Origin: Tanytarsus gracilentus
Lineage: Eukaryota > Arthropoda > Insecta > Diptera > Chironomidae
Length of the DNA: 64,000 bases
Assembly: GCA_038502055.1 (NCBI GenBank)
Contig: JAXRKN010000039.1
Location: forward strand, 5,146,001-5,210,000
Reading direction: 5' to 3'
In this document: positions 1 through 13,900 of the stretch, piece after piece
Numbering within the stretch: the first letter of the stretch is position 1
Layout: each line of letters starts with the position of its first letter
Position numbers and translations under genes: made by a program
The notes under the pieces: generated by a model
Told to the model about the DNA's origin: nothing
Seen by the model: the letters and a program-made list of their open reading frames with translations, nothing else
The model's database searches: none

Positions 1-787
1 AATTGATGAAATTCAGGAAGATGTAAAATGCATGAAGTCTAAACAAGAAGCAATTTTCGTGTCATTAATATCTTTGGATAAAAAAGTTGAAAACTTAGAG
101 AAGATTGCCGAGAGAGAATCACCAGTTTGTGAAGAAATGAGTAACGATGTGAAAAAAATTAAAAAGAAGACCTTTGACCGTGATCAAGAAAAATTAAATG
201 ATCGTCTGATAATGAAAAATTTGCCATATGAAATAATTGATGATAAAGCCATGATGAAGTCGATCATCAAAAATGTTTTCGCTACACTCGAGATAAACAT
301 TAACGAAACACAATTTAATGCATTTGCAACAAAGACGAATGATAAAAAAGCAGCCAACATTGTCGTTAAACTTTCATCAGAAATTCTAAAGTCTGAAATA
401 GTGCGGAAATACAGAAAAGTTAAGAAGGAAGGCAATTCATTGTTGGTCAACAAACTCGCAAATATACCAGACAGTCACCCTCTCAGTGGAAAAATGGTCC
501 AGATTGCAAACAAGCTGTCCAGATATAACACCATCCTCATCCAAAACGCTCGCGATAATGTTCCCTCTCATTTTGATTTCGTTTATGATACGCCTGAATC
601 TTTGATTATGGTCAATATCAACAACAAATTTTATCAGATTGAGAATAACGACGATATCGATACACTCGTTGATGAAGTTGACAGAATAAGAAAGAAAAAA
701 GAAGACAATGATAAAGCGTTTAAAGAGATTGCTTCGCTGTTTGACAGAATGGAAGAAAGGAGGACTCAATCTAAACTCAATTTATAA
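1..787 (+). CDS. Non-LTR retrotransposon ORF1-type protein, 5' end outside window
   Basis: The frame is open from base 2, so the Met at 32 is probably internal and the true start lies before the window. About 262 residues are visible, ending in TAA at 785-787. A Lys/Glu-rich heptad-like stretch (first ~60 residues) suggests a coiled coil. An RRM-like block follows, beginning DRLIMKNLPYE, the pattern seen in L1-type ORF1 RNA chaperones. The distal part (LSRYNTILIQNAR and onward) resembles the C-terminal domain of insect ORF1/FP25K-like proteins. Family knowledge says such proteins coat retrotransposon RNA. No zinc knuckle and no following ORF2 are present: the stop is followed by a short 3' UTR and poly(A). 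The assignment is by pattern; the exact clade is unknown. Confidence 0.6.
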   Translation, partial: IDEIQEDVKCMKSKQEAIFVSLISLDKKVENLEKIAERESPVCEEMSNDVKKIKKKTFDRDQEKLNDRLIMKNLPYEIIDDKAMMKSIIKNVFATLEININETQFNAFATKTNDKKAANIVVKLSSEILKSEIVRKYRKVKKEGNSLLVNKLANIPDSHPLSGKMVQIANKLSRYNTILIQNARDNVPSHFDFVYDTPESLIMVNINNKFYQIENNDDIDTLVDEVDRIRKKKEDNDKAFKEIASLFDRMEERRTQSKLNL

Positions 788-929
788 AATATGCAATTTA
801 AATTTTTTTTAAAGAACATTATGTTAAAATCGTTATAAACTATTCTCTCTATTTTTTAAAAAAAACTGTGCACAAGCTTTGCTTAAACAGTCAATAAATA
901 AATTTTCGGATTAAAAAAAAAAAAAAAAA
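1..929 (+). mobile_element. ORF1-only retroposon 3' end with poly(A) tail
   Basis: The ORF1-like frame is followed by about 105 bp of UTR, an AATAAA signal (893-898) and a run of 17 A (913-929). This is the anatomy of a reverse-transcribed polyadenylated RNA. No endonuclease or reverse transcriptase frame follows, so it resembles a half-L1 (HAL1-like) non-autonomous copy or a retrocopy of an ORF1 mRNA. The 5' end and target duplication are outside the window and cannot be checked. Confidence 0.5.
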
Positions 930-3550
930 TATGATTTTTCAAGTCTCTTTAAGAAGAAGAAATTTCGCGAAATCAAGATGAACAAAAATACTCTTTTTGT
1001 GAGCAAAGAAAATTAATTTGCCGTTCATCGATCATTGCCATTTTGTGAGCTCAAAGAAGAAGAAAAAAGATCATTGATTCACTTTCGATTTTTAAAAAAT
1101 TTTGTGAGAAAACATCAATAATAAAAATCCAATCATGTGCGATTATTTTTATGGATTGAAAAATTTTGTTTGATTTTTTAAATTTTTAAGATTTTGAACC
1201 TTAAAATATTTTTCATCTCTTTAAAAAATCTTCCATGAACTTTTTTTTCTAAAAATAAATTTCCTCCTTATTTTATCTCCAACTTAGAGTCTCATGACCA
1301 TTGCTGACTCTACAATTTTATCTCACGTTCCATATATCACGCAGTCACAGCACCAAAAACTCTATAAATGCACTTTCCGAGAAATTTTTTTTCCATTTCT
1401 GCGTTGTCTCTGATTTATCCGAAAAAGGCCAGCCAAAGGTTGACAAGATACGGACTTTTGAACTGGCATAGATTTTCGCATGCGTACAAACAGACACCAC
1501 AGCATGCTGACCGCTTTGGTTACATTAATTGAGTTAAAAAAGTCAGTAATTACTTGGAGTTGGAGCATGCTGGCATGCCATGGGAACTCTTTTTTTTCGA
1601 ACATCATTAACGATATTGTTTACCTCGGCAATTGTAAGTCCGAGAGAGCTCAAAAGTAATAATTTGCGCTTATTTTCATTTCTCCTCTTAGCTTCTTAGC
1701 GAAAAAGTTTTGTTCATTTCTTCTTCTTCACTGATCGCTTGCAGATGATGAATAATAATTATTATGTAAAATCCCTCTTTATTTTGAGCTGCTTTGGGGG
1801 TTGGACGGTATTAAGCAATGTTTCTGTTATTAAATTAATTAAGACATTTTCGAGTATTGAAAAATTATTCGAGGTCTAAAAATTTTGCGAGTGAATTTCT
1901 GCACCTCTCTTCCAAAAAAGCCCTTTTTATAAATTTTAATGCTTCATAAATTAAAATTTTGATAAAAAAAACTCTTTATTGAAATAAAAAACACCCACAG
2001 CAACTTTTTTGACTTTCCAATGTGTTTGGCGCCAAGTCAGCGAGATGAAAAAATATTTTTCTCTCACTCGTTGAAATTCAATATATGTTAATCTATCTAG
2101 AGAGAGTCAGCGAGTATTTTTCAGCCTCCAGACTTAATCTTTATGAAGGGATCACACATAGTTCGAGATGAGCTGATCCACTTTAAATTTCATTTTTACA
2201 TTTCTTCTCTTCGATAATCAATTTTTGAGGGAAAAATCCATTTAGTAGTAAATTTTATGTTATTCGAAGTTATCACTTAAGCTATGATGTCGGCAATACA
2301 ACAAAAAAGGACGGCTTTCGTGTGGCGAAGTGGTCAAAACATTTCCATGTAAGAATTTTTAAAGAGTGACCATAAAATTAATTAATTTTTCTCCTCATAT
2401 GATGTCGATGATTGAAATATTATGGACTTGGTTACGGTGATAACCACAAATGTGATTTTAAAGACATGTTCATAGGGGTCCGCTGATTAGTTGTGCGCAA
2501 AAACTTTCATTCCCTCGCAACACTCCAATTTGCTTGCAAGTGTGCGAATTCTCGATAATTGATTTTCCTCCTTTTTCACACACTCACGAGAAATTATTCA
2601 TATTTCAGAGCACGTACGCGCATGAAATGTTTTGATTAGTGCTGATGATGGTGAGTTATGTGCCTTTTTTTCTCGCTCTTCTCGTTTACAAATGAGTTCA
2701 AGAGTTTTCGCTTTTTTTCGTGTGTGTTTGATGAAATTGGAGGAGATTGAATTGGCGATAAATGAATCGTTTTTTTTGGCGAGACTATTGATCGCGATCA
2801 CTTAAAAGGGGGTTACGAGATTGAAAGTTCATTGTTGAAAAATGAGCAAAAAATAATTTGTCAAAAAAGTGAAAATTTTCCACTCCTTTGTCCGCGATCC
2901 TCAATATAAAACCCGCTTTGATTGAGAAATTTGTTATTGCTGCCACATTGCACCTTCCTCTATCAATATCCTTCACACATTCGACCGATTCAATCCATTT
3001 ATGCTCTTAATAAAACTCCCATAAAGATATGAGAGATCGTTAAAAAGTAATTAAAAAATATTTTTACGACTTTCAATTTTTTTTATGGACAATCTTGCGA
3101 GTTACAGAAAAGAAAAGAAAAGAGATGATATTTAATGACTTATTTAGGATGATGGGATTGAAATACATTTTGGGGCACTTTTGATGGCTATGAAATTCGA
3201 TGAAGGCGAATAAAATAGTTCGAAGATATCAATTTAGATTTTTAAAACGATCGCACATTAATTGATATTTAAATTTAAAAATTCCGTTAAATTTACAAGA
3301 ATTCATTTCAAGGTTGGACGACTTTCAACATCTCCCCGAGGCTTCCTACTCATATCCGAGTAAGTAGCGACTACTCTAGACACCAATGCTCGGTCGAGTT
3401 GAGACGATGGACAGGCGATTGTGGAGCGATTAAAAGGCAAAATATTTGATTTATTAATGTGTGGAGCTAAAACCGCTCATTTAAATGCATTAAAAGTAGC
3501 TGTTATATGATCATGCCCACAGGGAAAGTTGCTACTTCTAACATGTTATT

Positions 3551-3590
3551 GGTCTCTCTCTCTCTCGTACACACACTCACTCACGCTCTC
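3551..3590. repeat. CT-rich / ACTC microsatellite
   Basis: A pure CT run (TCTCTCTCTCTC) passes into CACACACTCACTCACGCTCTC. Such GAGA-type tracts are common near insect promoters and can bind GAGA factor, but no gene start is evident nearby. Confidence 0.6.
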
Positions 3591-4229
3591 CTTGCGCCGT
3601 TTCAATTTCATCACATGCTCATGAAAAGAAATTTCATGTGTGCGAAATGAAAAATTTCCATTTATTCAATTAATTGTTCATTCCACGACGGTGAACCATT
3701 TCCAGTCAACAAGTCAGTCGTGCCACGGCTACTCGTGTTGTTCAATTTACTGCCTCTCGTCACTCACTCAACTATCTATGCTCTTATATTTCAAAATTTA
3801 TGGGAAAAATGTGTGTCTGAGTTTTAAAAAAATAATTAAAAATATTTTAAACTCGCACAAAAAAGAGTTCAATAATTTTCATTGATCAGCACGAATTCGA
3901 AGCAATTCAAACAATGTGCGAAAACATTCAAAATGTGTCAGAGATCTTTACTCACTTCACTTTAACTTGTTGGCTACATTCGTGAGCTCATTTGATGATT
4001 TTTTACTTTCGGGAGAGTTAAAAGTCAGCGGGACGAAAGCTCTTTTTTATGAGAGATACTTTTGATAATTTCGCAACGGGTGCACACAATTCACAACATT
4101 CAAAGTTGAGGTGAAAGAGACAAGAAATAATCCCGCCACATGAGCTTTTTAACTATGAACGCCAGAAAAAAATTTCTTTTGATGTTTCATTTGCCAAATC
4201 TCCGAAATTAAAATTGCTCCAATTTGCTC

Positions 4230-4381
4230 ACCAGAGCTTCGCAGTGGCGCGTGCCTGTGTGGCTACGCTTGTCGCTCTAAGATGGGATTAAGGTCAAAAT
4301 TTCAAAAATATAAAATGTTATAATACCCAATATATACACTATTCTACGAATAAAAATATAAACAAATTAAAAAAAAAAAAA
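4230..4381 (+). mobile_element. Candidate SINE-like retroposon with poly(A) tail
   Basis: A locally GC-rich head (4230-4285) contains GCAGTGGCGCG, somewhat like a tRNA-derived A box. An AT-rich body follows, with an AATAAA-type signal and a run of 13 A ending near 4381. An imperfect short similarity (AATTTGCT before, AATTTTGCT after) could be a decayed target duplication. I could not find a good B box, so a SINE identity is weak. Confidence 0.25.
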
Positions 4382-5029
4382 AGGTAATTTTGCTTGTCGT
4401 TAATTTATGCTAAAACGGCTACTAATGTCCATTTGGTAATGAGATGTGAGATTATGTGCAACTCGACATGAGTAAACAGTGGCATTAAAGAGATAAAGAG
4501 TTGTGGAGTCGTGAAGATGGGATTTAGTGAGAACGATCAAACCTGTCCTTGTCATGCGAGATTTCGAATTTGTAAATTTTAATAATCCGTTAAATTTTTT
4601 AATTTCACGCTTTAAAAAAAACAATTGCAAAGAAAATATTTAACTTCAAATCGAGAGCATAAGACAGTGTTGAGAGCACGCACTTTTAAACCTTTAAGTG
4701 TCTCGATCAGCTGAGAACGCGTAGAAAATTGAATTTCTACGGTCACTTAAGACCTCCTTAATTGCTCATTATACCGTAATGAGAAAATTGTAGCACTTTC
4801 GCCAAATACCATCGAGGATGAAGCGAGAAAAAAGATTTGAACAAATAATAAATTATGAACGCTTTAACAAGCCATGGAATCTCCACTCATGTCCACTTCA
4901 CTATTGTCGGTCGATTTTTCAATTTTGCGAAATGAAAGCAAATAAATGAGAATTTGAGATGGGTGTCATTGATCGGCGATGACTTTTGGTGTTCGATTCG
5001 TTTCTGAGAGATTTTGTGGAAGAATTTTT

Positions 5030-5085
5030 CAAGGGATGGACACTTAGAAAATTTTAAAATTATTAATCGTAGTGTCTTCCCCTAG
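5030..5085. mobile_element. Small MITE, TGGACAC family, copy 1
   Basis: It begins CAAGGGATGGACACT and ends AGTGTCTTCCCCTAG, which form inverted termini matching at about 11 of 15 positions around an AT-rich core. The left terminus is identical to the reverse complement of the right terminus at 6463-6477, which is why I treat them as one family. No clear target duplication. Confidence 0.4.
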
Positions 5086-6370
5086 TTTAAATTAAAAAGT
5101 TCAATGATTTCAAAAAAAAATATCATAATTCAAACTTAAAACAATCGGACATCCTCTTAACATTTTTGACTGACTGTAAAATATTTGTCGATGATCACAC
5201 TCGGTTTTACGCATGGTCTATAATGTCTGACGCCTGCTTTCAATTCAACCGCAAAAAAAAATCTCTATGAGGAAATCTTCTCTAATCTCGACGTTGATGT
5301 TTGTTTACACTTCAAGTGGTTTATTTACTCCTCAAAATTTATTTTTACAATTAACGATATTAAGCATTTGGCACCTCAATAATAACAATGTTTGATGATG
5401 ACTCTTATGCTTGATTGAGCGGCGATGTGCGAAAGAAATTATTTTTTTTGAAGGAGAAAACTTTAATTTTTTTGCTCACTAACGACTCCATTAATTAATC
5501 ATAATTTCTCGCCTATTGATGTCAAAATATTTTCCTTTCAACTCTTGCATATATACGCAAATTAATTACAAGCGAAAATTTACGAGAAGATCTGTCGATT
5601 ATTTTTACTGGATGCGGACGACTAATTATGAATTATTTCATTAATTATTTTGAAAAAAAAAATTAATAATTTTATAATCACTTGGTCAACTGACAGTATT
5701 TTGTTCAATAAAAAGAAAGAAGCCACCGAACAAAGGAAACTCCTCGTGCCACAATAAACTTTCAATTTCATTAGCTGATGGCTCGCGCAAGAAATTAAAT
5801 TTCACGCTGTATTTTCTGTTGGTTTATCCAAACCGAAAAGAGTTAAAATATTTCGTTTATGCCTATCACAGGTGCTTCAATCTTGTACGACTGATTAAAG
5901 AGCTATTTTTCTGGGCCTGATGGTTGATGGCACCGTGTCTCTATCCATTAACGACGGCCTTCACGAGATAACAATGCAAAAGTCCTCATCAGACTCACAG
6001 ACAATGCGATGTGTCGAAAATAATGGATTTTTATGGGCCAGACATGCACATCACACAATATTTATCTCGCACCTAGCATTTCTTAATATCTTCGCATGCA
6101 TTTAAGTCAGAGATGAAAAAATCTTAATGGACTCGCGAAAAAGAAGAAAAAATTTATTTTTTAGGCGATCAATAAAAAAAGGCCAAAAAGCAACGAAAAA
6201 AATTGCAAGAAATTCTATTTTTGTATTCGAAACCTTTTAGACAGATCATGTGATTCATTATTCTGTTCTTATGTATATGCTTTTATAAAACAGATCAAGT
6301 CGATTTCTCGTGAAAAGCGAAAGCGAGAAGAATTTATCGCGAAATGAAATTGAATGAGAAAAAAAGAAAT

Positions 6371-6477
6371 CGAAGATGGACATTTAAATATTTTAATCTT
6401 AGATTAATTTTTTAATCCGAAAGATGTGAAGTAATAAAATTTAAAATCCATGATTAGAAATGAGTGTCCATCCCTTG
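6371..6477. mobile_element. Small MITE, TGGACAC family, copy 2
   Basis: The right terminus AGTGTCCATCCCTTG is the exact reverse complement of the left terminus of the copy at 5030. The left terminus (CGAAGATGGACATTT) is a decayed version. The core is AT-rich, about 107 bp in all, with no coding capacity. Confidence 0.35.
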
Positions 6478-7854
6478 AGTCACCAAAAAAATTTATTAAT
6501 TTTCAACGAAAAAAATCACAAACTTAAAACTTCGCATTGCATTGGAATTTCTCAAAGTGTTAAAAATACTTTTTTGATTGAAATTCGTTCACTTTTTTCT
6601 TCTTCTCATTTAAGGTGTGTGCTCGAAGGAATTCGTAATTCTCCGCTGATGATAAAAAATCGCCTTAAATCTCTCGTTCGATCGATTTTAAAATAAAATT
6701 CTTAATTTTTTCCTCCATGTGCTCATCTTTGCAATCAAAAAAACTCTTCCCATGGTAAGGAGAATTTCAGATCGATAAATAATCAGTAAAATTAACCTGC
6801 ACGAGTGAGAGAGAGTGTTTTGTGTGTGTGTAAATGGAGCCGAGAGTGCGAGCGAAGGCAAAAAACGAGCGATAAATTAATGATCGAAGCTGATTTCTGC
6901 ACATTACCTCACAGTCGATAGCAATTGCCTTTGATCATTTTTTTGGGATACAAACGAGATTGCCAACACAGCAAGGTGCGCACTTTCCGCTTTGTATGTC
7001 AAATTTGATGAAAATTTTTGTGTGTTACAATTTCGCGACGTGAGTTGGTAAACGGCGATGCATGTTCGACACTGACATGGAAGATTTTTATTCATTTTTT
7101 AAAGTTTGAAAAATTGAGAAAAATTAAATATTTTTTTTGTGATTTACTGAAAATAATTGCGAAAAATTAATAAATGATTTTTAAAAAAATTAGGTTGCTT
7201 AAATTATTTTTTAACGCTCAAAAAAATTTAGAGGACAAAGAAATACTAGCGTTTTTAAAATTAAGAATTCGAACCTTTTCAGATAAAATTTAAATTTTTA
7301 TTTTTTTAAAATATTTTATAAAACACAAATTTTTAAACAATAAAATTTAATTCAATCTCTTTTTAGACCCAACTCTGTCACTCTTCTTTAAAATATCAAT
7401 TTTAACCCAAATGTCAAAAAAACTAAAACTTTTCAATTTTACTCATCAACGGAACATTCATTAGCTAATGAATTTTTTCCTTCTCGAAAAAAAATCAATT
7501 TTTCAATTTCAAAAATCTCCAAGACCGTCTGCGAAAAATATTGCAATAAATTAACAAAGAACTGTTCTTTTTTTCTGCTGCTCCTCTTTTTTCTCCCTTT
7601 CTTTTTTTGTTTTGTCGTTTGTGTGTTGGCGATGTTTGTAAATAGGTAAAAAATATTTTAAAAAAATTTTTTGGTATCTCCTACTTGCCTCTCTTCCTGA
7701 TATCTGGCTTACTGTGTCCCCCTTCATTTTTGTGAAAGATTAAAGCAACGAGAGAAGAAGTGAAAATCATTATGTTACAAAGATGAAATAAATAATAATT
7801 TTAGAAGAGTTATTTTTTGGAACAATAAAACATTATAGGTGAATTAATTTTATA

Positions 7855-7985
7855 ATTGAAATTAATTTATTTAAAAATAAAAAAAAAAAAAATATAAATT
7901 TAAATATAAAAAAAATCTATTTTTCAAATTTTTTTAAATAAAAATTAAATTTTTTTTATTTTTTTTATTTTTTATTTTATTATGA
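7855..7985. repeat. Extreme AT low-complexity patch
   Basis: Almost pure A/T with a run of A on the left and T-rich runs on the right, so it could fold back on itself. No motif is recognisable; it is probably slippage-derived low complexity. Confidence 0.6.
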
Positions 7986-10900
7986 TGATTTTTTTATGAT
8001 TCCAAAAAGCAAAAATTCTCGAGAAATGACTTCTTCACTCGACTTTATGCAGAGCGCATTCACAGCGAGAGTCACAGCAAGCATCAGTCAGCATCAAGCA
8101 AAAAAAACTTCAATTTAATGAATTGTGAGCACACACAAAAATCTGCATTTTAATTAAACTTAAAGCGCACATCGTAAAGAGTGCATCGATGATGACTCTT
8201 TGGTTTTGGGTCATTTGACTTTTTCACGAGAATATCCCAAGAGAACTTCCCTCTCGTCATCTCTAATGACTGACAATGGCTCGTCATTCACTTCTGTATA
8301 TTCTTTTAAATGGGATGCAATCATTTGAAAAAGTGGTAATTTTTGCAAAAGAGGCGACGCCACACAATCGCTAAAAGAGCGCTACAATATAATTAAAGCG
8401 AGCGCGACTGCTCGAGCATTAAGTGAGAAGCTTTTTGAAGGAGAACGGAGAAAATTGAACAAATAACTAATTAATTGCAAAAAAAATTCGATGAAATGTT
8501 TTAATTTGTGAAAAAAATTAAATATTTTTTTTATTAAAGTCCACAAAAAAAATTTATCACCCAAAAACCCCGCACCAATATGTTCATTCAGACATCACAG
8601 ATTAGCACAAAATTAAAGGCAATAAAAATCCTATTAATTTTCTCCCATTCCACCGCCAGTGTTGAGAATTCACAACCGAAATATAAATTTTATGATTTAT
8701 TAATTTTCACATTCGAGAACCGTTTAAAAGAAAGAAGAAGAAAATATTATTTTCGCCTTTTTATCATTCCACATAATTTCTATTATTTTTTAGTCGTCTC
8801 TCCACTAATCGAGCCGAAACAAAGCGATTAATCTTAATATTTTGCGATTTGATTTGTTTGTCCATTTTTAAAGTAAAATAATTTCTCGCTTATTCTTCAC
8901 AGATTAAAAGATTGGACGTGAGAAAAAAAGGTAAAGAGAAAAATCACTAACCACAAGTCGATGATTGTCGCCGTTTTAAAATTCAATTCGCTTTTTATCC
9001 TTCCACACTTTTTGTTTAATCTTCAGCTCAGCTGCTGGCTCAAGGAATATTCCATAAAACACTTTAAATCTTTTTTTCTTCTCTTTATTTTAATTCACTT
9101 CACGAATTTCTTCTCAAATAATTTTTTTCTCATCCGCTGCTCAATTTGGTAATTCGCGATTTTTTTATCACAATTTCCAAAAAAAGAATTTTCACAAAAA
9201 TGGTCAAATAAAATTAAGAATTTTTTCCAACTCGTTTTTAAAATAGCTTTTTTTGTGTATTATTGTCTCCAAATACGTCTTTGCATCTCGACCAACGCGA
9301 TTAGACTAAAAAGACACACAAAGTGAGTTGAAACAACTTAAGAAAAGAAGAAAGAAAAAATCTGCGTGGTCGCCTTCAAAATTAATTCTCTCGCTTGATG
9401 ATCGTTGGTGGGGAATTCTCTCAATGATCGAATGAGAGTGAGAGGTAGGGAGCGAATGATTCAAAGAGAGAGTGAGTGGGGAGAGATCGCTCAAAAAAGT
9501 GGTAGGAAACTTTTTTTTACTCTCAAAATTCTCTTCGATGACTAACGAAAAAATAATAATATCGAGAAGATCTTTAAAGGGAGATCATTTTTTTCGTGGG
9601 CGATTTAAGAAAAAGTTCTTCTTTATTCATTAAAAAATTACTTTCGGAAGATTTACTGTTAAGTCTCATCTCTCGACTATTATTATAATTCTCTCTCTTT
9701 TAAATTAAACGCTAATGAGATGCCGCCACAATGTGCGCAATGCATTTGCATCAATCGATGAAATCCCACACATCATCACGTCATATTTATTAGAGAGAGA
9801 AATTTGATGGGAAAAAAGGTGAGCGGAAGATTTATTTGAGACGGAAGCAGGAGAGAAAAATTATATTAAAATTATTTCACAATTTATATAGTTTTCAATT
9901 AAAATCTCCTTTCAACTCTCTCAGCACCTTCTTTTGTCTCACATCACAGAATTTCGCGTGCCAAAATGTCACAACTTAATATGCATGAAAAAATAAAACC
10001 AAAGAAATAAACTAACTTAGCAGCAGCGCGTCACACACACTCCACTAGACAGTTTCACATTATTACTGTCGTGGGTTGGAGAGTCGAGAATAAAATTAAA
10101 TTGAGCAAAAGAGTGAAGAACTCATCGCATGTGTTAAAAATTATTACAATTGGCATGAATGCATAGATGAGGAAATAATTACGGCTCATATTTGAATGCA
10201 GTCACTTAATGAGCATGAAAGATTTGAAGGTGTCAAGCGAGAACTGAGCAGGCATGAAAAGCATAGCATGCAGAATGAAAGATTTCAATGAATGGAATGG
10301 TCATTTGCCATAGAGCATGTTCTTTACAATCTTTCGCCTTAAGCCACGAGTCATTCATTAATTATTCTGCAGTTAGGAAGTTTTATGAATGGAGAGCTGA
10401 AATGTGTTCCATTGAGTTGTAAAAATGTCAACAAAATTCTAACATTAATCTCCACTTCTATTGTTCCCACCTCGAATGCGATAAAAAATGAATAAAATGG
10501 GGTTTTATGAATGTTTTCTAATTGCACTTTAGTTTACTGTAGTGAAAAGGCACATGCGCGATTTTTATTACTTCTGAAGGTGTAAAAATCCTAGAAATTT
10601 AAGCATAAAATTTGATTGTGATCATAACTTTTACTATGACTGTTTTAAAAAAAAGTTTTGCATGTTAAACCCATAAATATCTTTTTTTTTTGCTGACGAT
10701 TTGATAACCAGATAATCAACAAAATCTTCACAATGGGCTCAAAATGATAATTTGATTACTATAAAAATGTATCATCGAAGCCATAAAATTTTCGCATTAA
10801 AAAGAGTCCGGAAAGAAAAGTCATTGAGAAATGTCACAAAAACACGTTTCAATAGTTACACTTTTAAAATTGTACATAAATCCAAAGCGAAGTGAGAGAA

Positions 10901-13900
10901 TCACGTATAAATGTGACGTCATTATCGCACGTGGGATGCGTCGCTTTTAAAATTTGTTGTGTCTTTTAATGTAAACGTGTGTATTTTGTGCGCGAGAGAG
11001 AGAAGACAAAAATATGAATCAAAAAATATCTTTATGTGGGCACATCGAATATTCGTATAGAGATTTTTATTTTTAACAGTCAAAAGTTGTTTGGAAGAAA
11101 CTCTTGCACTGCCAAAATGAGATTACCAAAAAGAAGGAGCATTCTTTTCTAAATAAGAACTTGATTGTGACCAAACAAAAGCCGGATTGAGGATGTCGCG
11201 AAAAAAGTGTTAGGATTAAATAAAATTGAATCAAAACCATTCAGTCCTCCCCCATTAAAAGTGACAATCTCAACTTTCTCATCTTAAAGTTTCATTCTTT
11301 GTTAATGAATTGAGATTTTAGATTTCATTGAACTTGGTAATGAAGCCTCGTCGAACGACAAGAAAATAATTAAGAGAGAAAATCCGAAAGCGAGAAGGTG
11401 TTGGAGGAGGAGGAAGTTGATCTTGCTCTGATTCTTGAAAAAGACTCGAAGGCACTTAACGATAGTCATCTTCTTAATGAAATTGGAGCCGACTCATTCC
11501 GAAGTGACCTTGTGAAATGGAAGGAACATTGGCCGTATGTCATATAACATGGACAGCAGCAAAATAAAATGAGGTGTCAAGATGACTAAAGCCCACTCCC
11601 GTGAATGAGGAAAAAAATATTTAGAATTATTACTTAATCATCGTCATCGATGTTGTTTTCCAATAAAATTGTTTTTTATTGAAATTTATTCAAATCCATC
11701 GAGGTGTTACAGTTTGTATGTATGTTATGAGAACAAGTAGGTGGGTGAGTTGGTCGGTGTCTGGCTGCTATCAAGTGATTCAAAAAGTGTTTCATTTTCC
11801 AAGCGTTCCATTAGAAATAAATTTTTTAACCATCAAACATGAATGTCCACAATTTCAAGATATTGATTTTATTATTGCGAGCAATTCGAATGGCACCATG
11901 CCACTTTAATCCACCATCTAGTCTCACCCACAACTTTCGATTTTTCTATCTCACACTAGTTTCATAAAGTTCTCAAAGTGTGCAAAATGCAAGCTAATGA
12001 AATGATACAGAATACATGACCACAAAGTGTTTTTTAATAGACTTTTCCGCCCACAGCCTCACTCATTCGCCAATGTCTCCTTCTCCTCTATATCAACATT
12101 ATGTGAGACACAAAAATTAATTTTCTTTTTCTCTTATAATCCACCTCAGTGCATGTGCAAGCAAAAATTATGTTCAATTACTGTAATTTTGCACACTCGC
12201 TGCGTTCAATTGATTTTCTTTTTGTTCTTCTTTCATCTCAACATTATCTCGGCCCAGTATCGCATGTGAGAATTAAACGACACTTATTCGTGAGGTGATT
12301 TCAGTGATTGTTCTCTCAATTTTATGGGTGATTAAGTTTCGATGAGTTATTGAGCTAATTTTATAAAAAAAATTAAATGTTGAAAATTGAATTTTTATAT
12401 AAATTTTCTTGACAACAAATTTTATAAATTTCTACTAATTTTTAATTAACAGAAATTAATTGATTAATTAATTTACTAACTATTTCTTCATTTATAATGA
12501 AAATAGATAGCCCTTACCACAAAGCGACATTCTTTAATTAGTAAATTACTAAATTTATTTCTCATCTATCGATTAAGCAATAAAATTCCATAAAATCATT
12601 CTCCAGCACTAATTTATCAACATTTAATTATTGCGCTAATAAATCTATCAATTTTTCCTCTTTCCTACTTCCTTACGCAACGCAAAAAAAAATTCATTGA
12701 GCATTTCAAACCTGAAATTATATATTGCGACGTTTATGAATGAAATGAGCGGATCAACCTGTACACATGACGCTGAATTTATGAATGAAAATCAACCTCA
12801 AACACGAAAATCTAGCGTAGCCGATTACGAGCTGTGTGAAGGTATGAAAATGAATACGTGTTTAGGTATCGCACTCGATCATATTCAATAAATTCGAGAA
12901 ATTTCATTCATAAGTTGCAGCAACAGCGCGTGGCGTGGGTTGGCGAGCGATTCAAGCAAATTATAGTGAAATATTAATTTGTTTTGTAGCGCAAGCAAAC
13001 GAACATTTTGAACAACAACTTTGTGAATGAATTAAGGCTGAAATAAAATCTTTTCCTAAAATTTTAATTTCATTTAAAGAATTTTAATAATAACAATTTT
13101 GTCGAGTAACTAAAGCCCATTACGGCAGGTCATTTACAGACAATGTACGTACTTATTATCTTCATGATTACAATCATTAACTTCATTTATGTAAATTCTC
13201 GCAAACCCTTTTGAAAGCAATCAACTTCAAAGTTAAATCAGATTTTATAGTAGCAAATTACAATTTATGCAATTTCAAAAAAATAAGATTCGAATCTGCA
13301 ATTTAACTATAATTTTCCACCTTTTTGTTTTATGCCGCCATAAATTTCAAAGCTTTTAAAATGGCATCAAATTAGTGAGAAAAATAAAATTAATCAAATT
13401 ACTCCAATTAAAAACACACACATTAAGTACAGTCCGCCCACTGGTTTTTAGATTTTTAATTTTTTCATGAATTAAACTAAACAACCTTCCACTGCTGCCC
13501 GCACACACATGTGTTGTAAGTGAATACACGAAAATGCATTTAATTAATTTCAAACTCTATCTCGATTTCATTCATAAAAAATTTTAACCCAGCGAGTAAA
13601 TTGTTTAAAAAAATATTTAAAAACTTAATTAAATTAATTTAAAAAATTATTCACTGGGAATTTTTTTTCTAATTGCGATGCAAAACGCGCATTTAATAAA
13701 ACTAAAATTATGTGACATGTTAAAATGTGCCAGTGGCAGGTTAAAATACGTGCGTGAGCCTAATGTGTGAGTGCATATGATTTTAATTAATTGCTTTAAC
13801 CAGCGTCTTTAAACCTGCTCTAATTTTCATCCGGTACTCGATTGCCGAGTGACTGCAAGACGTGTCACAGAGTGTAATTTTTTATGTCTGACAAGCGCTA

